A program made the translations under genes and the position numbers. A stretch of DNA of 64,000 nucleotides. It comes from Nonomuraea harbinensis (GTDB lineage Bacteria > Actinomycetota > Actinomycetes > Streptosporangiales > Streptosporangiaceae). Positions 1 through 8,560 of the stretch are shown one piece after another. The stretch lies in the NCBI RefSeq assembly GCF_019396385.1, contig NZ_JAHKRN010000006.1, forward strand, positions 62,001 to 126,000. Reading direction: 5' to 3'. Numbering within the stretch: the stretch's first letter is position 1; every line of letters starts with the position of its first letter. A model generated the notes under the pieces. It worked only from the letters and a program-made list of their open reading frames with translations. It did no database searches and was not told where the DNA came from.

Positions 1-412
1 GGTCGCCCTGATGCTGCGCGAGGTGCTGTCGGCCGACGGCCTGGAGGCCAGGCCGAAGACCAGCGGGAGCAAGGGCATGCAGCTGTACGCCGCGTGGGAC
101 GGCCGCGAGGAGCCGTCGGCGTACGCCAAGCGGCTGGCCCAGGCGCTGGCGAAGCGGCACCCCGGGCGGATCGTCAGCGTGATGGCGAAGAAGCAGCGGC
201 CGGGCAAGGTCTTCATCGACTGGAGCCAGAACAACCCCGCCAAGACCACGGTCGCGCCATACTCGCTGCGGGCCAGGACGCGTCCGACGGTTTCCACGCC
301 ACTGCTGTGGAAGGAGGTCGAACGCTGCGAGAGCCCGGAAGACCTGGTGTTCACGTCGTCCGACGTGCTGGCCAGGATGGAGAAGCACGGCGACCTTTTC
401 AGCCGAGCGTAA
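1..412 (+). CDS. ligD: LigD-type non-homologous end-joining polymerase domain protein, 3' part
   Basis: This is the C-terminal part of an archaeo-eukaryotic primase-like polymerase of the bacterial end-joining system; the reading frame is open from the first bases, so the start lies outside the window. Visible conserved elements are KTSGSKG (residues about 19-25 of the visible part) and VFIDWSQNN followed by a VAPYSLRAR stretch, which are typical of the back half of the LigD polymerase domain. The protein stops soon after this domain, so no ATP-ligase module follows it. In families of this type the enzyme adds nucleotides at double-strand breaks with Ku. Whether Ku or a ligase gene lies upstream cannot be seen. 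The catalytic aspartates are outside the window. Confidence 0.85.
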   Translation, partial: VALMLREVLSADGLEARPKTSGSKGMQLYAAWDGREEPSAYAKRLAQALAKRHPGRIVSVMAKKQRPGKVFIDWSQNNPAKTTVAPYSLRARTRPTVSTPLLWKEVERCESPEDLVFTSSDVLARMEKHGDLFSRA

Positions 413-445
413 TCTGGTTCAGTCCACACGAAGAGGGGGACCGAC

Positions 446-658
446 ATGTCGGAGATGGACGTACGCGGGGACGACGACAACTTCGCCGATGACCAGGAGC
501 TGCCGATCGAGGCGACGCCGGCCGACGCCGCCGAGCAACAGCGTCCGCTGCGGGAGGACGACGAGCAGTGGCGCCTCGAGCTTCCCCTTGAGGTCAACCC
601 GGCCGACGCGATCGAGCAGGACCGCGTGGTCGGGTACGACGACGACGACTATCGCTGA
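446..658 (+). CDS. Small acidic protein with an internal duplication
   Basis: A 70-residue, strongly acidic protein of unknown function. The ATG is preceded by AGAGGGGG at a spacing of about 6 nt, a good ribosome binding site. The chain contains two related halves of about 26 residues: ELPIEATPADAAEQ and later ELPLEVNPADAIEQ, each followed by an Asp/Glu-rich segment (REDDEQW and GYDDDDY). No cysteines, no signal peptide and no membrane segment. It sits between the repair polymerase and a TetR regulator on the same strand but has its own binding site. I do not recognise a characterised family. Confidence 0.7.
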   Translation: MSEMDVRGDDDNFADDQELPIEATPADAAEQQRPLREDDEQWRLELPLEVNPADAIEQDRVVGYDDDDYR

Positions 659-720
659 GGTGATGACTACCCGCCCGTAGGATGTCGGCAGACCCGGCAC
701 GAAACCCGTTGGAGACCCGT

Positions 721-1341
721 GTGACCGCTACCCCGGACGCCAAGCCCCGGGGCACCCGGCTGCCCCGACTCGCCCGCCGCAGGCAGCTGCTGAGCGCGGC
801 ACAGGAAGTGTTCGTGGAGAACGGCTACCACGCGGCCGCCATGGACGAGATCGCCGACCGCGCGGGGGTCAGCAAGCCGGTGCTCTACCAGCACTTCCCG
901 GGCAAGCTGGAGCTCTACCTCGCGCTGCTCGACCTGCATGTCGACGACATGGTCACCCGGTGCAGGGAGGCGCTCGCCTCCACGACCGAGAACAAACTGC
1001 GGGTGCAGGCGACGTTCAGCGCGTTCTTCGACTTCGTCTCCACCCAGGGCGAGGCGTTCCGGCTGGTCTTCGAGTCCGACCTGCGCAACGTGGCGCCGGT
1101 GCGGCAGCGCGTGGAGCGCTCGCTCAACGAGTGCGCCGAGATGGTCAGCGCGGTGATCCAGGAAGACACCGGCTGCACCAGCGACGAGGCCCACCTGCTG
1201 GGCGTCGGGCTGGTCGGCATGGCGGAGGTGAGCGCCCGCTACTGGGTCAGCGAGCACGGCTCCATCCCCAAGGACGCGGCCGAGCAGCTCATGGCCCGGC
1301 TCGCCTGGCGGGGCATCAGCGGTTTTCCGCGTACGGCTTAA
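721..1341 (+). CDS. TetR/AcrR family transcriptional regulator
   Basis: A 206-residue TetR-type repressor. The N-terminal helix-turn-helix includes AGVSKPVLYQHF, a hallmark of the family, and the rest is an all-helical ligand-binding and dimerisation domain. I start at GTG 721 because GGAG (711-714) sits 6 nt upstream; an in-frame ATG at 682 has only a badly placed GTAGG. It lies just upstream of a DUF3107 gene, the same arrangement as M. tuberculosis Rv3208-Rv3208A, so the two are probably co-regulated. The ligand is unknown. Confidence 0.9.
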   Translation: MTATPDAKPRGTRLPRLARRRQLLSAAQEVFVENGYHAAAMDEIADRAGVSKPVLYQHFPGKLELYLALLDLHVDDMVTRCREALASTTENKLRVQATFSAFFDFVSTQGEAFRLVFESDLRNVAPVRQRVERSLNECAEMVSAVIQEDTGCTSDEAHLLGVGLVGMAEVSARYWVSEHGSIPKDAAEQLMARLAWRGISGFPRTA

Positions 1342-1427
1342 CCCGTTCGCTGGGCGCGATCAGCTGCGTTTTTCCGGCGTCGAACGGCCACGATGAGGGA
1401 AGCCCCGCCCCGTGGAAAGGGAGCATG

Positions 1428-1658
1428 ATGGAAATCAAGATCGGCGTGCGTTCGGTGCACCGTGAGCTCGTTGTGGAGACCGACCTGTCGTCCGAGCAGG
1501 TTGAGGAGGAAATCCGGAAGGCCCTTGCCGCCGATCGCGGCGTGTTCGCCATCACCGACGTGAAGGGCAGGCGTGTGGTGGTGCCGGTGGCGTCGCTGGG
1601 CTTCATCGAGATCGGCGAGGACGAGTCGCGTCCGGTGGGCTTCGGCGGCACCCTCTAG
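1428..1658 (+). CDS. DUF3107 family small protein
   Basis: A 76-residue protein resembling the DUF3107 family (M. tuberculosis Rv3208A/TB9.4), an actinobacterial protein of unknown function. It begins MEIKIGVRSVHREL and ends with a Gly-rich tail after EIGEDESRPVGF; no membrane segment or cysteine. Two ATG codons occur in tandem at 1425 and 1428; AAGGGAG (1417-1423) gives workable spacing only to the second. It follows the TetR gene by 86 nt on the same strand. Confidence 0.85.
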   Translation: MEIKIGVRSVHRELVVETDLSSEQVEEEIRKALAADRGVFAITDVKGRRVVVPVASLGFIEIGEDESRPVGFGGTL

Positions 1659-1708
1659 GCGCCGCCGTCCGGGAGCCGCCTTGAGGTGCGGCTCCCGGGC
1701 GTGACGCC

Positions 1709-2353
1709 TCAGATGCCGAGCGCCGCCATGCGCTTGCCGTGCTGCTCCGTCAGTTTGGCGAACAGGCGGGAGATCTCCGCCTGGTCGTTCGCGCCCGACT
1801 CCACCAGCATGAGCGCCAGCTCCGGGCGTTCCGCCGCCACCCGCTGGCCCTGGCTGAGCGCCTCGCCGACGAGCCGCCTGGCCCACAGCGCCAGCCGCCC
1901 GCTCACCGCCGGGTCCGCCGCGACGCCGGCCCGTACGCGCTCGACGGCGAACTCCGCCCGCCCCTCGTCCGTCAGCACCTCGTCGACCAGCTCCACGATC
2001 GACGGGTCCAGCCTCCGGGCCGCCTCGCGATAGAAGTCGAGCGCGATGCCCACCCCCACGTAGGCCTTGACCAGGGCCTGCAACCAGTCGGCCGGGCTGG
2101 TCTGGGTGTGCCAGGCGTCCAGCGCCCCGGCGAACGGCTGCATCGCCCGCTCCGGGTCCGCCCCCAGCTCCCGCAGCCGGTCGTAGAGCAGCCGGAAGTG
2201 CTGATACTCGGCGACGGCCAGCTCGCACAGCGCCGTCCGGTCGGCGAGCGTGGGCGCCAGCGTGGCGGCGTCCTCGGTCATCCTCGTGAATGCGCTCAGC
2301 TCGGCATAGGCCAGGACGCCGAGCAGGTCGGCGACCCCAGGAGACTCGTTCAT
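1709..2353 (-). CDS. Ferritin-like fold protein (Rv3210c-like)
   Basis: An all-helical protein of about 214 residues resembling the ferritin-like superfamily proteins found between DUF3107 and RhlE in actinobacteria. Helix 1 supplies a Glu (AYAELSAF) and helix 2 an ExxH (EYQH), the usual first half of a diiron site. In the second half I see DFYREA and TDEGRAEF but no second ExxH, so a complete diiron centre is not evident. The start is uncertain: Met at 2353 fits the conserved region; an in-frame ATG at 2389 would add 12 residues. It is convergent with DUF3107 and divergent from the helicase. Confidence 0.75.
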   Translation of the reverse strand: MNESPGVADLLGVLAYAELSAFTRMTEDAATLAPTLADRTALCELAVAEYQHFRLLYDRLRELGADPERAMQPFAGALDAWHTQTSPADWLQALVKAYVGVGIALDFYREAARRLDPSIVELVDEVLTDEGRAEFAVERVRAGVAADPAVSGRLALWARRLVGEALSQGQRVAAERPELALMLVESGANDQAEISRLFAKLTEQHGKRMAALGI

Positions 2354-2440
2354 GGAAGGCAGCGTACTTCCGGGAATCTTCGGGAACATCCGTAAGCCTG
2401 GTCAGCGTTGTGGTATCGAGTACACTGCTCTGAGAAAGTG

Positions 2441-2504
2441 CGACCGCACTGTGTACATTCGGGGGTCTCTCCCCCGAATCCCCCGATCCCCGGGTGCGCG
2501 GTCG
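2441..2504 (+). promoter_or_regulatory. Structured leader upstream of the DEAD-box helicase
   Basis: A perfect 9-bp hairpin, ATTCGGGGG (2457-2465) with CCCCCGAAT (2471-2479) and a 5-nt loop, lies inside a longer-range pairing of CGACCGC (2441-2447) with GCGGTCG (2498-2504). The element ends about 90-110 nt before the helicase start and lies in a 240-bp gap. Long structured leaders are known for cold-inducible RNA helicases; a regulatory role here is inference. Confidence 0.4.
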
Positions 2505-2591
2505 TAATGACGCGAGAGGGCTGGCTCTACCGCGAGGACCCAGATACGAGGTCGGATTTCCGCCCGTAGGTCCCGGCAGGCCCGCCTTCAT

Positions 2592-4667
<2,076 letters not shown>

Positions 4668-4677
4668 CACGTTCGGC

Positions 4678-4713
4678 GAAAGGCGCGCATCCCGACCGGG
4701 GTGCGCGCCTTTC
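4678..4713 (+). terminator. Intrinsic-type hairpin after the helicase gene
   Basis: A perfect 12-bp stem, GAAAGGCGCGCA (4678-4689) with TGCGCGCCTTTC (4702-4713) and a 12-nt loop, starts 10 nt after the helicase stop codon. There is no U-tract, as is usual in high-GC actinomycetes. Confidence 0.7.
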
Positions 4714-4808
4714 CGCATGTCACAGGCTTTCTCACGGACATGGGCACGACTCGCCCCAGATCGCACCGGCGTACCGTGTTCACCGGTGTCGAGGTGGTGG
4801 GCTCTGGG

Positions 4809-4814
4809 TATTGT
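4809..4814 (+). promoter_or_regulatory. Putative -10 box for leaderless hydrolase transcript
   Basis: TATTGT lies 8 nt before GTG 4823, and no Shine-Dalgarno is present. No convincing -35 is visible. Confidence 0.3.
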
Positions 4815-4822
4815 TGCCCCAC

Positions 4823-5707
4823 GTGAGTACGCCGCGATTCCTGCACCTGCCTCCTGGCGTCACCCCACGCAAGATCGAGACCGACCGCGGCATGTTCGCG
4901 GCCCTCGAGGCGCTGCCGGCGACCGGCGTGGTGGAGCGATGGCCCGCGATCCTTCTTCCGGGCCTGACGGGCAGCAAGGAAGACTTCATCGCGGTCCTGC
5001 AGACGCTCGCCCTGTCGGGCCGCCGCGTGCTGGCCGTCGACCTGCGCGGCCAGTACGAGACGCCGGGCCTCGACGACCCCGCCGCCTACACCTGCGCGGC
5101 GCTGGGTGCCGACGTCGACGCGCTCGCCCAGCGGTTCGGCGACGGCGAGCCGGTCCACCTGGTGGGCCACTCCTTCGGTGGGCTGGTGGCGCGCGAGGCG
5201 GCGATCGACGGGCGCACCAAGTTCGCCTCGTTCACGCTGATGGGCTCCGGCCCGGCGGGCATCACCGGCCGGCGCGCCGGACACGCCCGATGGCTGACGC
5301 GCACGATCCCCCTGTCGGGGCTGGAACACGTGTGGCATGCCGGCTTCGAGCCGGAGGCGCTGGCCGCGGGCGTGCCCGACGACATCCTGGCCTTCCTGCG
5401 CCAACGGCTGCTGTCCAACTCGCCGACGGGTCTGGCGCGCATGGCCGACGAGGTGGTGTCCGTGCGCGACCGCACCGAGGAGCTGCGCCAGATCGAGGTG
5501 CCCACGCTCGTTCTGTACGGGGAACACGACGACGGCTGGCCCGCCGAGACGCAGCAGGAGATGGCGGCGGCCCTGGGCGCCGACTGCGTGGTGGTGCCGG
5601 GCGCGGCCCACTCACCCGCGGTGGAGGCCCCGGAGACCACGGCGGCGGCGCTCGTCAGGTTCTGGAACGAGGCCGAGAGCCACACCCTCGACACCCGCGC
5701 CACCTGA
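4823..5707 (+). CDS. Alpha/beta hydrolase
   Basis: A 294-residue serine hydrolase of the alpha/beta fold. The nucleophile elbow is GHSFGG, the acid is in YGEHDDGWP, and the catalytic His is in GAAHSPAVE near the C-terminus; the oxyanion region is LLPGLTGSKEDF. No signal peptide, so it is probably cytoplasmic; the substrate is unknown. I place the start at GTG 4823 because it lacks a Shine-Dalgarno but has a TAnnnT box 8 nt upstream; a TTG at 4811 is an alternative. It converges with the nuclease gene, with only 5 nt between stop codons. Confidence 0.88.
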   Translation: MSTPRFLHLPPGVTPRKIETDRGMFAALEALPATGVVERWPAILLPGLTGSKEDFIAVLQTLALSGRRVLAVDLRGQYETPGLDDPAAYTCAALGADVDALAQRFGDGEPVHLVGHSFGGLVAREAAIDGRTKFASFTLMGSGPAGITGRRAGHARWLTRTIPLSGLEHVWHAGFEPEALAAGVPDDILAFLRQRLLSNSPTGLARMADEVVSVRDRTEELRQIEVPTLVLYGEHDDGWPAETQQEMAAALGADCVVVPGAAHSPAVEAPETTAAALVRFWNEAESHTLDTRAT

Positions 5708-5712
5708 CAGCG

Positions 5713-6675
5713 TCACTCCGCCAGGCCGTCCCAGGGGCGGTGCTCGGGGGCGGCGGTCAGGCCTTCGGGGCAGTGGCGGCGGAAGTCGCACCAGCCGCAG
5801 ATCGGGCCGGGGCTGGGGGCGAACACCTCGTCCAGCTCCGCGGGCACGCGTGGCGGGCTCACCAGGGGCCGGTCACGCCGTTCAGGGGCCGGCGCGTCGT
5901 CACGGGCCGCCGGTGAGGAACGGCCCGCGTCGCGGGGCCGAGGGCGCTTGGCCTGGGCCGGCTCGCCCATCACCGTCCGGTAGCGCTCGTCCGCCTCCGC
6001 CGCCTCCAGCGCGATCTCCTCGGCGCGCCGCAGATGGCGGTCGAGCGACTCGTCCGTGTGACGCCACTGCACGATCTCGCCCGTCGGCAGGTGGTGCAGC
6101 TCGACGGCGTGGGCCGGGGTGCGCATCATGCGGGACGCCGCCACCGCGTAGATCGCCAGCGCCAGCGAGGAGCGCGCGTCGTCCTGCGTGAGCGGCCGGC
6201 GCCCGGTCTTGTAGTCGACCACCACCAGCTCGTCGCCGCGCCGGTCGAGCCGGTCGATGCGGCCGGAGACCGCGATGACCGAGGTCCGGGTGGCCACGGT
6301 GCGTTCGACGCCGACCGGATCGTCGGACGGGTCGAGCGTGGCCACGTATCCGGAGACCAGGTCGCGGCCGCGGCCGAGCCACTGCGCCGACTGGGCCTCG
6401 TCCCTGAACCCCTCGGTGATCCAGCCCTTGGTGAGTAAGACGGCCGCCGTCAACGGCGTGCGCCGCTCGTACGGCTCCCGCCACCACGCCGCCAGCGCGT
6501 TGTGGACGCTCGCCCCGACGCTGTTGTGCGCCCAGCCCGGGCCCTTCGACGGCTGCGGCCGGTCCAGGTAGGTGAACCGGTAGCGGCGCCGGCAGTCGAG
6601 CCAGGCGTTCAGCCGCGACGGCGTGCACGAGTAGAGCCGCCGCGGCATCCCATCCAGCGGAAGCTGGTCGTACAC
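5713..6675 (-). CDS. RecB-like PD-(D/E)XK nuclease family protein with probable Fe-S cluster
   Basis: A 320-residue stand-alone nuclease-domain protein resembling the RecB/Cas4 nuclease group. The active-site motif appears as GRIDRLD followed by VVVDYKTG (motifs II and III, about residues 138-160). Cysteines arranged as LDCRRRY near residue 28 and CGWCDFRRHC near the C-terminus match the four-cysteine Fe-S staple of AddB/Cas4-type nucleases. There is no helicase domain. It starts with GTG one nt after the stop of the metallo-beta-lactamase-fold gene, so the two are almost certainly cotranscribed. A Pro/Arg-rich linker (about residues 240-280) separates the core from the last cysteines. Confidence 0.87.
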   Translation of the reverse strand: MYDQLPLDGMPRRLYSCTPSRLNAWLDCRRRYRFTYLDRPQPSKGPGWAHNSVGASVHNALAAWWREPYERRTPLTAAVLLTKGWITEGFRDEAQSAQWLGRGRDLVSGYVATLDPSDDPVGVERTVATRTSVIAVSGRIDRLDRRGDELVVVDYKTGRRPLTQDDARSSLALAIYAVAASRMMRTPAHAVELHHLPTGEIVQWRHTDESLDRHLRRAEEIALEAAEADERYRTVMGEPAQAKRPRPRDAGRSSPAARDDAPAPERRDRPLVSPPRVPAELDEVFAPSPGPICGWCDFRRHCPEGLTAAPEHRPWDGLAE

Positions 6676-6676
6676 C

Positions 6677-7393
6677 CTAGTCGTCGCCGGAGTCGAGCCT
6701 GATGCGGGCGGCCCTGGTGCCGTCGACGAGCGGGCCCTCCTCCTCGGGCTCGGTCTCGACCCGCGTCAGCGAACCGCCGATCCAGTCGTCGAAGTGCGGC
6801 TCCAGGTCGCCGATGGTGACCTCCTCGCCGTGGGAGGGCAGCACCCGCGTGTCGCCGGGCAGCGTGAACAGCCGCCCGCCGATGGCGGTGAGCTGGTCGG
6901 CCAGGCGGGGGTACTCGCCGCCGAGCTTGCCGGGCCCGTCGGCCTGGAGCGTCTTGCCGGAGAAGACCGCGCCGAGGCCCTCGCAGTAGAGCGAGACCCC
7001 GCCGGGCGTGATGCCGGGCGTCTCCATGACGTCGAGCTGGACGTCGGCAACCTGGAAGATGCCGTCGTCCTCCATGTCGATGTCGGGCCAGGTCTCGGTC
7101 CAGGTCTCCCGCCAGAGCGGCTTGTCCTTGGGGTGGAGTGCGACGACCGCCTCGTCCCTGGCCGCCACCTCGATGGCGGCGCCGACGTGGTCGGGCAGGC
7201 CGTGGGTGCAGATGACCGCGAGCACCTCGCGCTCACCCACCTGCTCAAGGATCTTCTCGGCGTCCCTGGCGGGGTCGATGACGATGGCCTCCTCGTCGTC
7301 GCCGATGATCCAGGTGTTGTTCTCGACCTTGTGCTCGGTGCCGTCGATGTCGACGAGGCCCTCGGTCACCACTCGCTCGATACGCGCTGTCAC
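6677..7393 (-). CDS. Metallo-beta-lactamase-fold protein lacking several metal ligands
   Basis: A 238-residue protein with the overall pattern of small glyoxalase II-like hydrolases. The canonical motifs are altered: THxHxDH appears as THGLPDH (second His is Leu), the TPGHT loop is TPGIT, and the GDTLF motif is GKTLQ (Asp is Lys). The last motif, LPSHGEEV, keeps its His. This would remove three usual ligands, so a standard dinuclear hydrolase is unlikely. It could bind one metal, act on RNA or protein without catalysis, or have a new role. The GTG start follows GGAGGC almost directly. It probably forms an operon with the DUF6758 gene upstream and the nuclease downstream. Confidence 0.82.
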   Translation of the reverse strand: MTARIERVVTEGLVDIDGTEHKVENNTWIIGDDEEAIVIDPARDAEKILEQVGEREVLAVICTHGLPDHVGAAIEVAARDEAVVALHPKDKPLWRETWTETWPDIDMEDDGIFQVADVQLDVMETPGITPGGVSLYCEGLGAVFSGKTLQADGPGKLGGEYPRLADQLTAIGGRLFTLPGDTRVLPSHGEEVTIGDLEPHFDDWIGGSLTRVETEPEEEGPLVDGTRAARIRLDSGDD

Positions 7394-7442
7394 GCCTCCG
7401 AACTCTAGCCCGTCCGCACCGGTGAGCGAATCCCGTTGGGCA

Positions 7443-8069
7443 TCAGTCTTCGAGCCGGGGGGAGAACGCGCCGAAGGGGATGTCGAGGTCGTGGTCGCGC
7501 AGGTCGATCAGGCTCAGCTCGGCGAGCACGATGAGGCAGCCGGCCTCGGCGGGCCAGGCGATGACCCACAGCCAGTTGCCGAGCGCCTCACCGGCATATA
7601 CGGCCCGGTCGGCGGCGCCGTTCACGCACCACAGCGGGGCCGGATGCCCGAGGACCTCGATCTTGGCGTTGGGCGGGCCCGAGTCGAACCCCTCGCCGGG
7701 GTCGGCCCCGTCCAGACCGGCGAACGCGGCCCCGAGGCCGATGCCCGGCTCCTCGGCGATGACGAGGATGTCCGCGGGCCCCTGCGTCAAGGACGGCCCG
7801 GACAGCGCGACCAGGCTCGCCCGTATGCCCTTGCGCTCGTCGCCGACCTCGCCGAACCCCGTCACCAGCCATCCGGACGGCAGCGGCCAGGGCAGCCAGA
7901 CCGGCACCAGCGAGGTCTTGCGCATCGCCTCCGCGGCCGTCTGCGACGGCGGCCAGGGCGGCTGGTACGGCAGGACGTCGCCGTGCGCATCGCAACGCCA
8001 GGCACTGGACCACACGCTCGGCGCGTGCAGCGGGCCGAAGCACCGTGGGCAGGTTGGAGCCGCTCTCAC
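7443..8069 (-). CDS. DUF6758 family zinc-ribbon protein
   Basis: A 208-residue protein recognisable as the actinobacterial DUF6758 family, with no known function. A short zinc-binding ribbon lies at the N-terminus (CPRC near residues 6-9 and a later Cys-Asp-x-His), followed by conserved blocks [13 protein letters not shown] and [10 protein letters not shown] start at GTG 8069, which gives [10 protein letters not shown] as in relatives; a longer frame opens at 8126. The start codon lies in the loop of a perfect 13-bp inverted repeat, which also encodes the zinc ribbon. It is divergent from a Nudix gene and 49 nt upstream of the metallo-beta-lactamase-fold gene. Confidence 0.8.
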   Translation of the reverse strand: MRAAPTCPRCFGPLHAPSVWSSAWRCDAHGDVLPYQPPWPPSQTAAEAMRKTSLVPVWLPWPLPSGWLVTGFGEVGDERKGIRASLVALSGPSLTQGPADILVIAEEPGIGLGAAFAGLDGADPGEGFDSGPPNAKIEVLGHPAPLWCVNGAADRAVYAGEALGNWLWVIAWPAEAGCLIVLAELSLIDLRDHDLDIPFGAFSPRLED

Positions 8070-8087
8070 AGCTACCCACGGTGCTTC
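8037..8087. repeat. Perfect 13-bp inverted repeat flanking the DUF6758 start codon
   Basis: GAAGCACCGTGGG (8037-8049) is exactly complementary to CCCACGGTGCTTC (8075-8087), with 25 nt between. On the minus strand the loop holds the GTG start (8069-8067), and the upstream arm holds the only purine-rich segment that could serve as ribosome binding site. Confidence 0.75.
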
Positions 8088-8130
8088 GTCGGGCACCGCC
8101 CCGTCAAGACCGCAGTCCGTTATCACGTCG

Positions 8131-8136
8131 TAATCT
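8131..8136 (+). promoter_or_regulatory. Putative -10 box for Nudix gene
   Basis: TAATCT ends 7 nt before GTG 8144, with no Shine-Dalgarno between, which suggests a leaderless mRNA. Confidence 0.4.
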
Positions 8137-8143
8137 TGACCAT

Positions 8144-8539
8144 GTGCGCGTAAATTGTGTCGGCGCGATCGTCCTGGACGACGCGCGCCGCCTTCTGCTC
8201 ATCCGGCGCGGGCATCCTCCGGACGTGGGTCGCTGGTCGCTGCCGGGCGGCCGGGTGGAGCCCGGCGAGTCCGACGCCGTGGCGGTGCGGCGCGAGGTGC
8301 TGGAGGAGACCGGGCTGGAGGTGGCCGTGGGCCCGCTCGCGGGCACGGTGAACCTGCCCGCTCCCGGCGGCGACACGTACGCGGTCCGCGACTACCGCGC
8401 CACCGTGGTCGGCGGCACCCTCACGCCGGGCGACGACGCCGCCGACGCGCGCTGGTGCACGCGGGAGGAGCTCGCCCGGCTGCCGCTCACCACCGGCCTG
8501 CTGGACACCCTGCGCGCCTGGCGGGTCCTGCCCACGTGA
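8144..8539 (+). CDS. Nudix hydrolase
   Basis: A 131-residue single-domain Nudix protein. The Nudix box is complete: GGRVEPGE followed by [11 protein letters not shown], containing the metal-binding REUXEE core. Such enzymes hydrolyse nucleoside diphosphate derivatives, for example oxidised nucleotides; the substrate cannot be read from the sequence. I chose GTG 8144, giving [13 protein letters not shown], because translation upstream is not conserved-looking and TAATCT sits 7 nt before it. It ends 21 nt before the convergent beta-propeller gene. Confidence 0.88.
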   Translation: MRVNCVGAIVLDDARRLLLIRRGHPPDVGRWSLPGGRVEPGESDAVAVRREVLEETGLEVAVGPLAGTVNLPAPGGDTYAVRDYRATVVGGTLTPGDDAADARWCTREELARLPLTTGLLDTLRAWRVLPT

Positions 8540-8560
8540 CGCCGCGGCCCCTGGCGGGAC

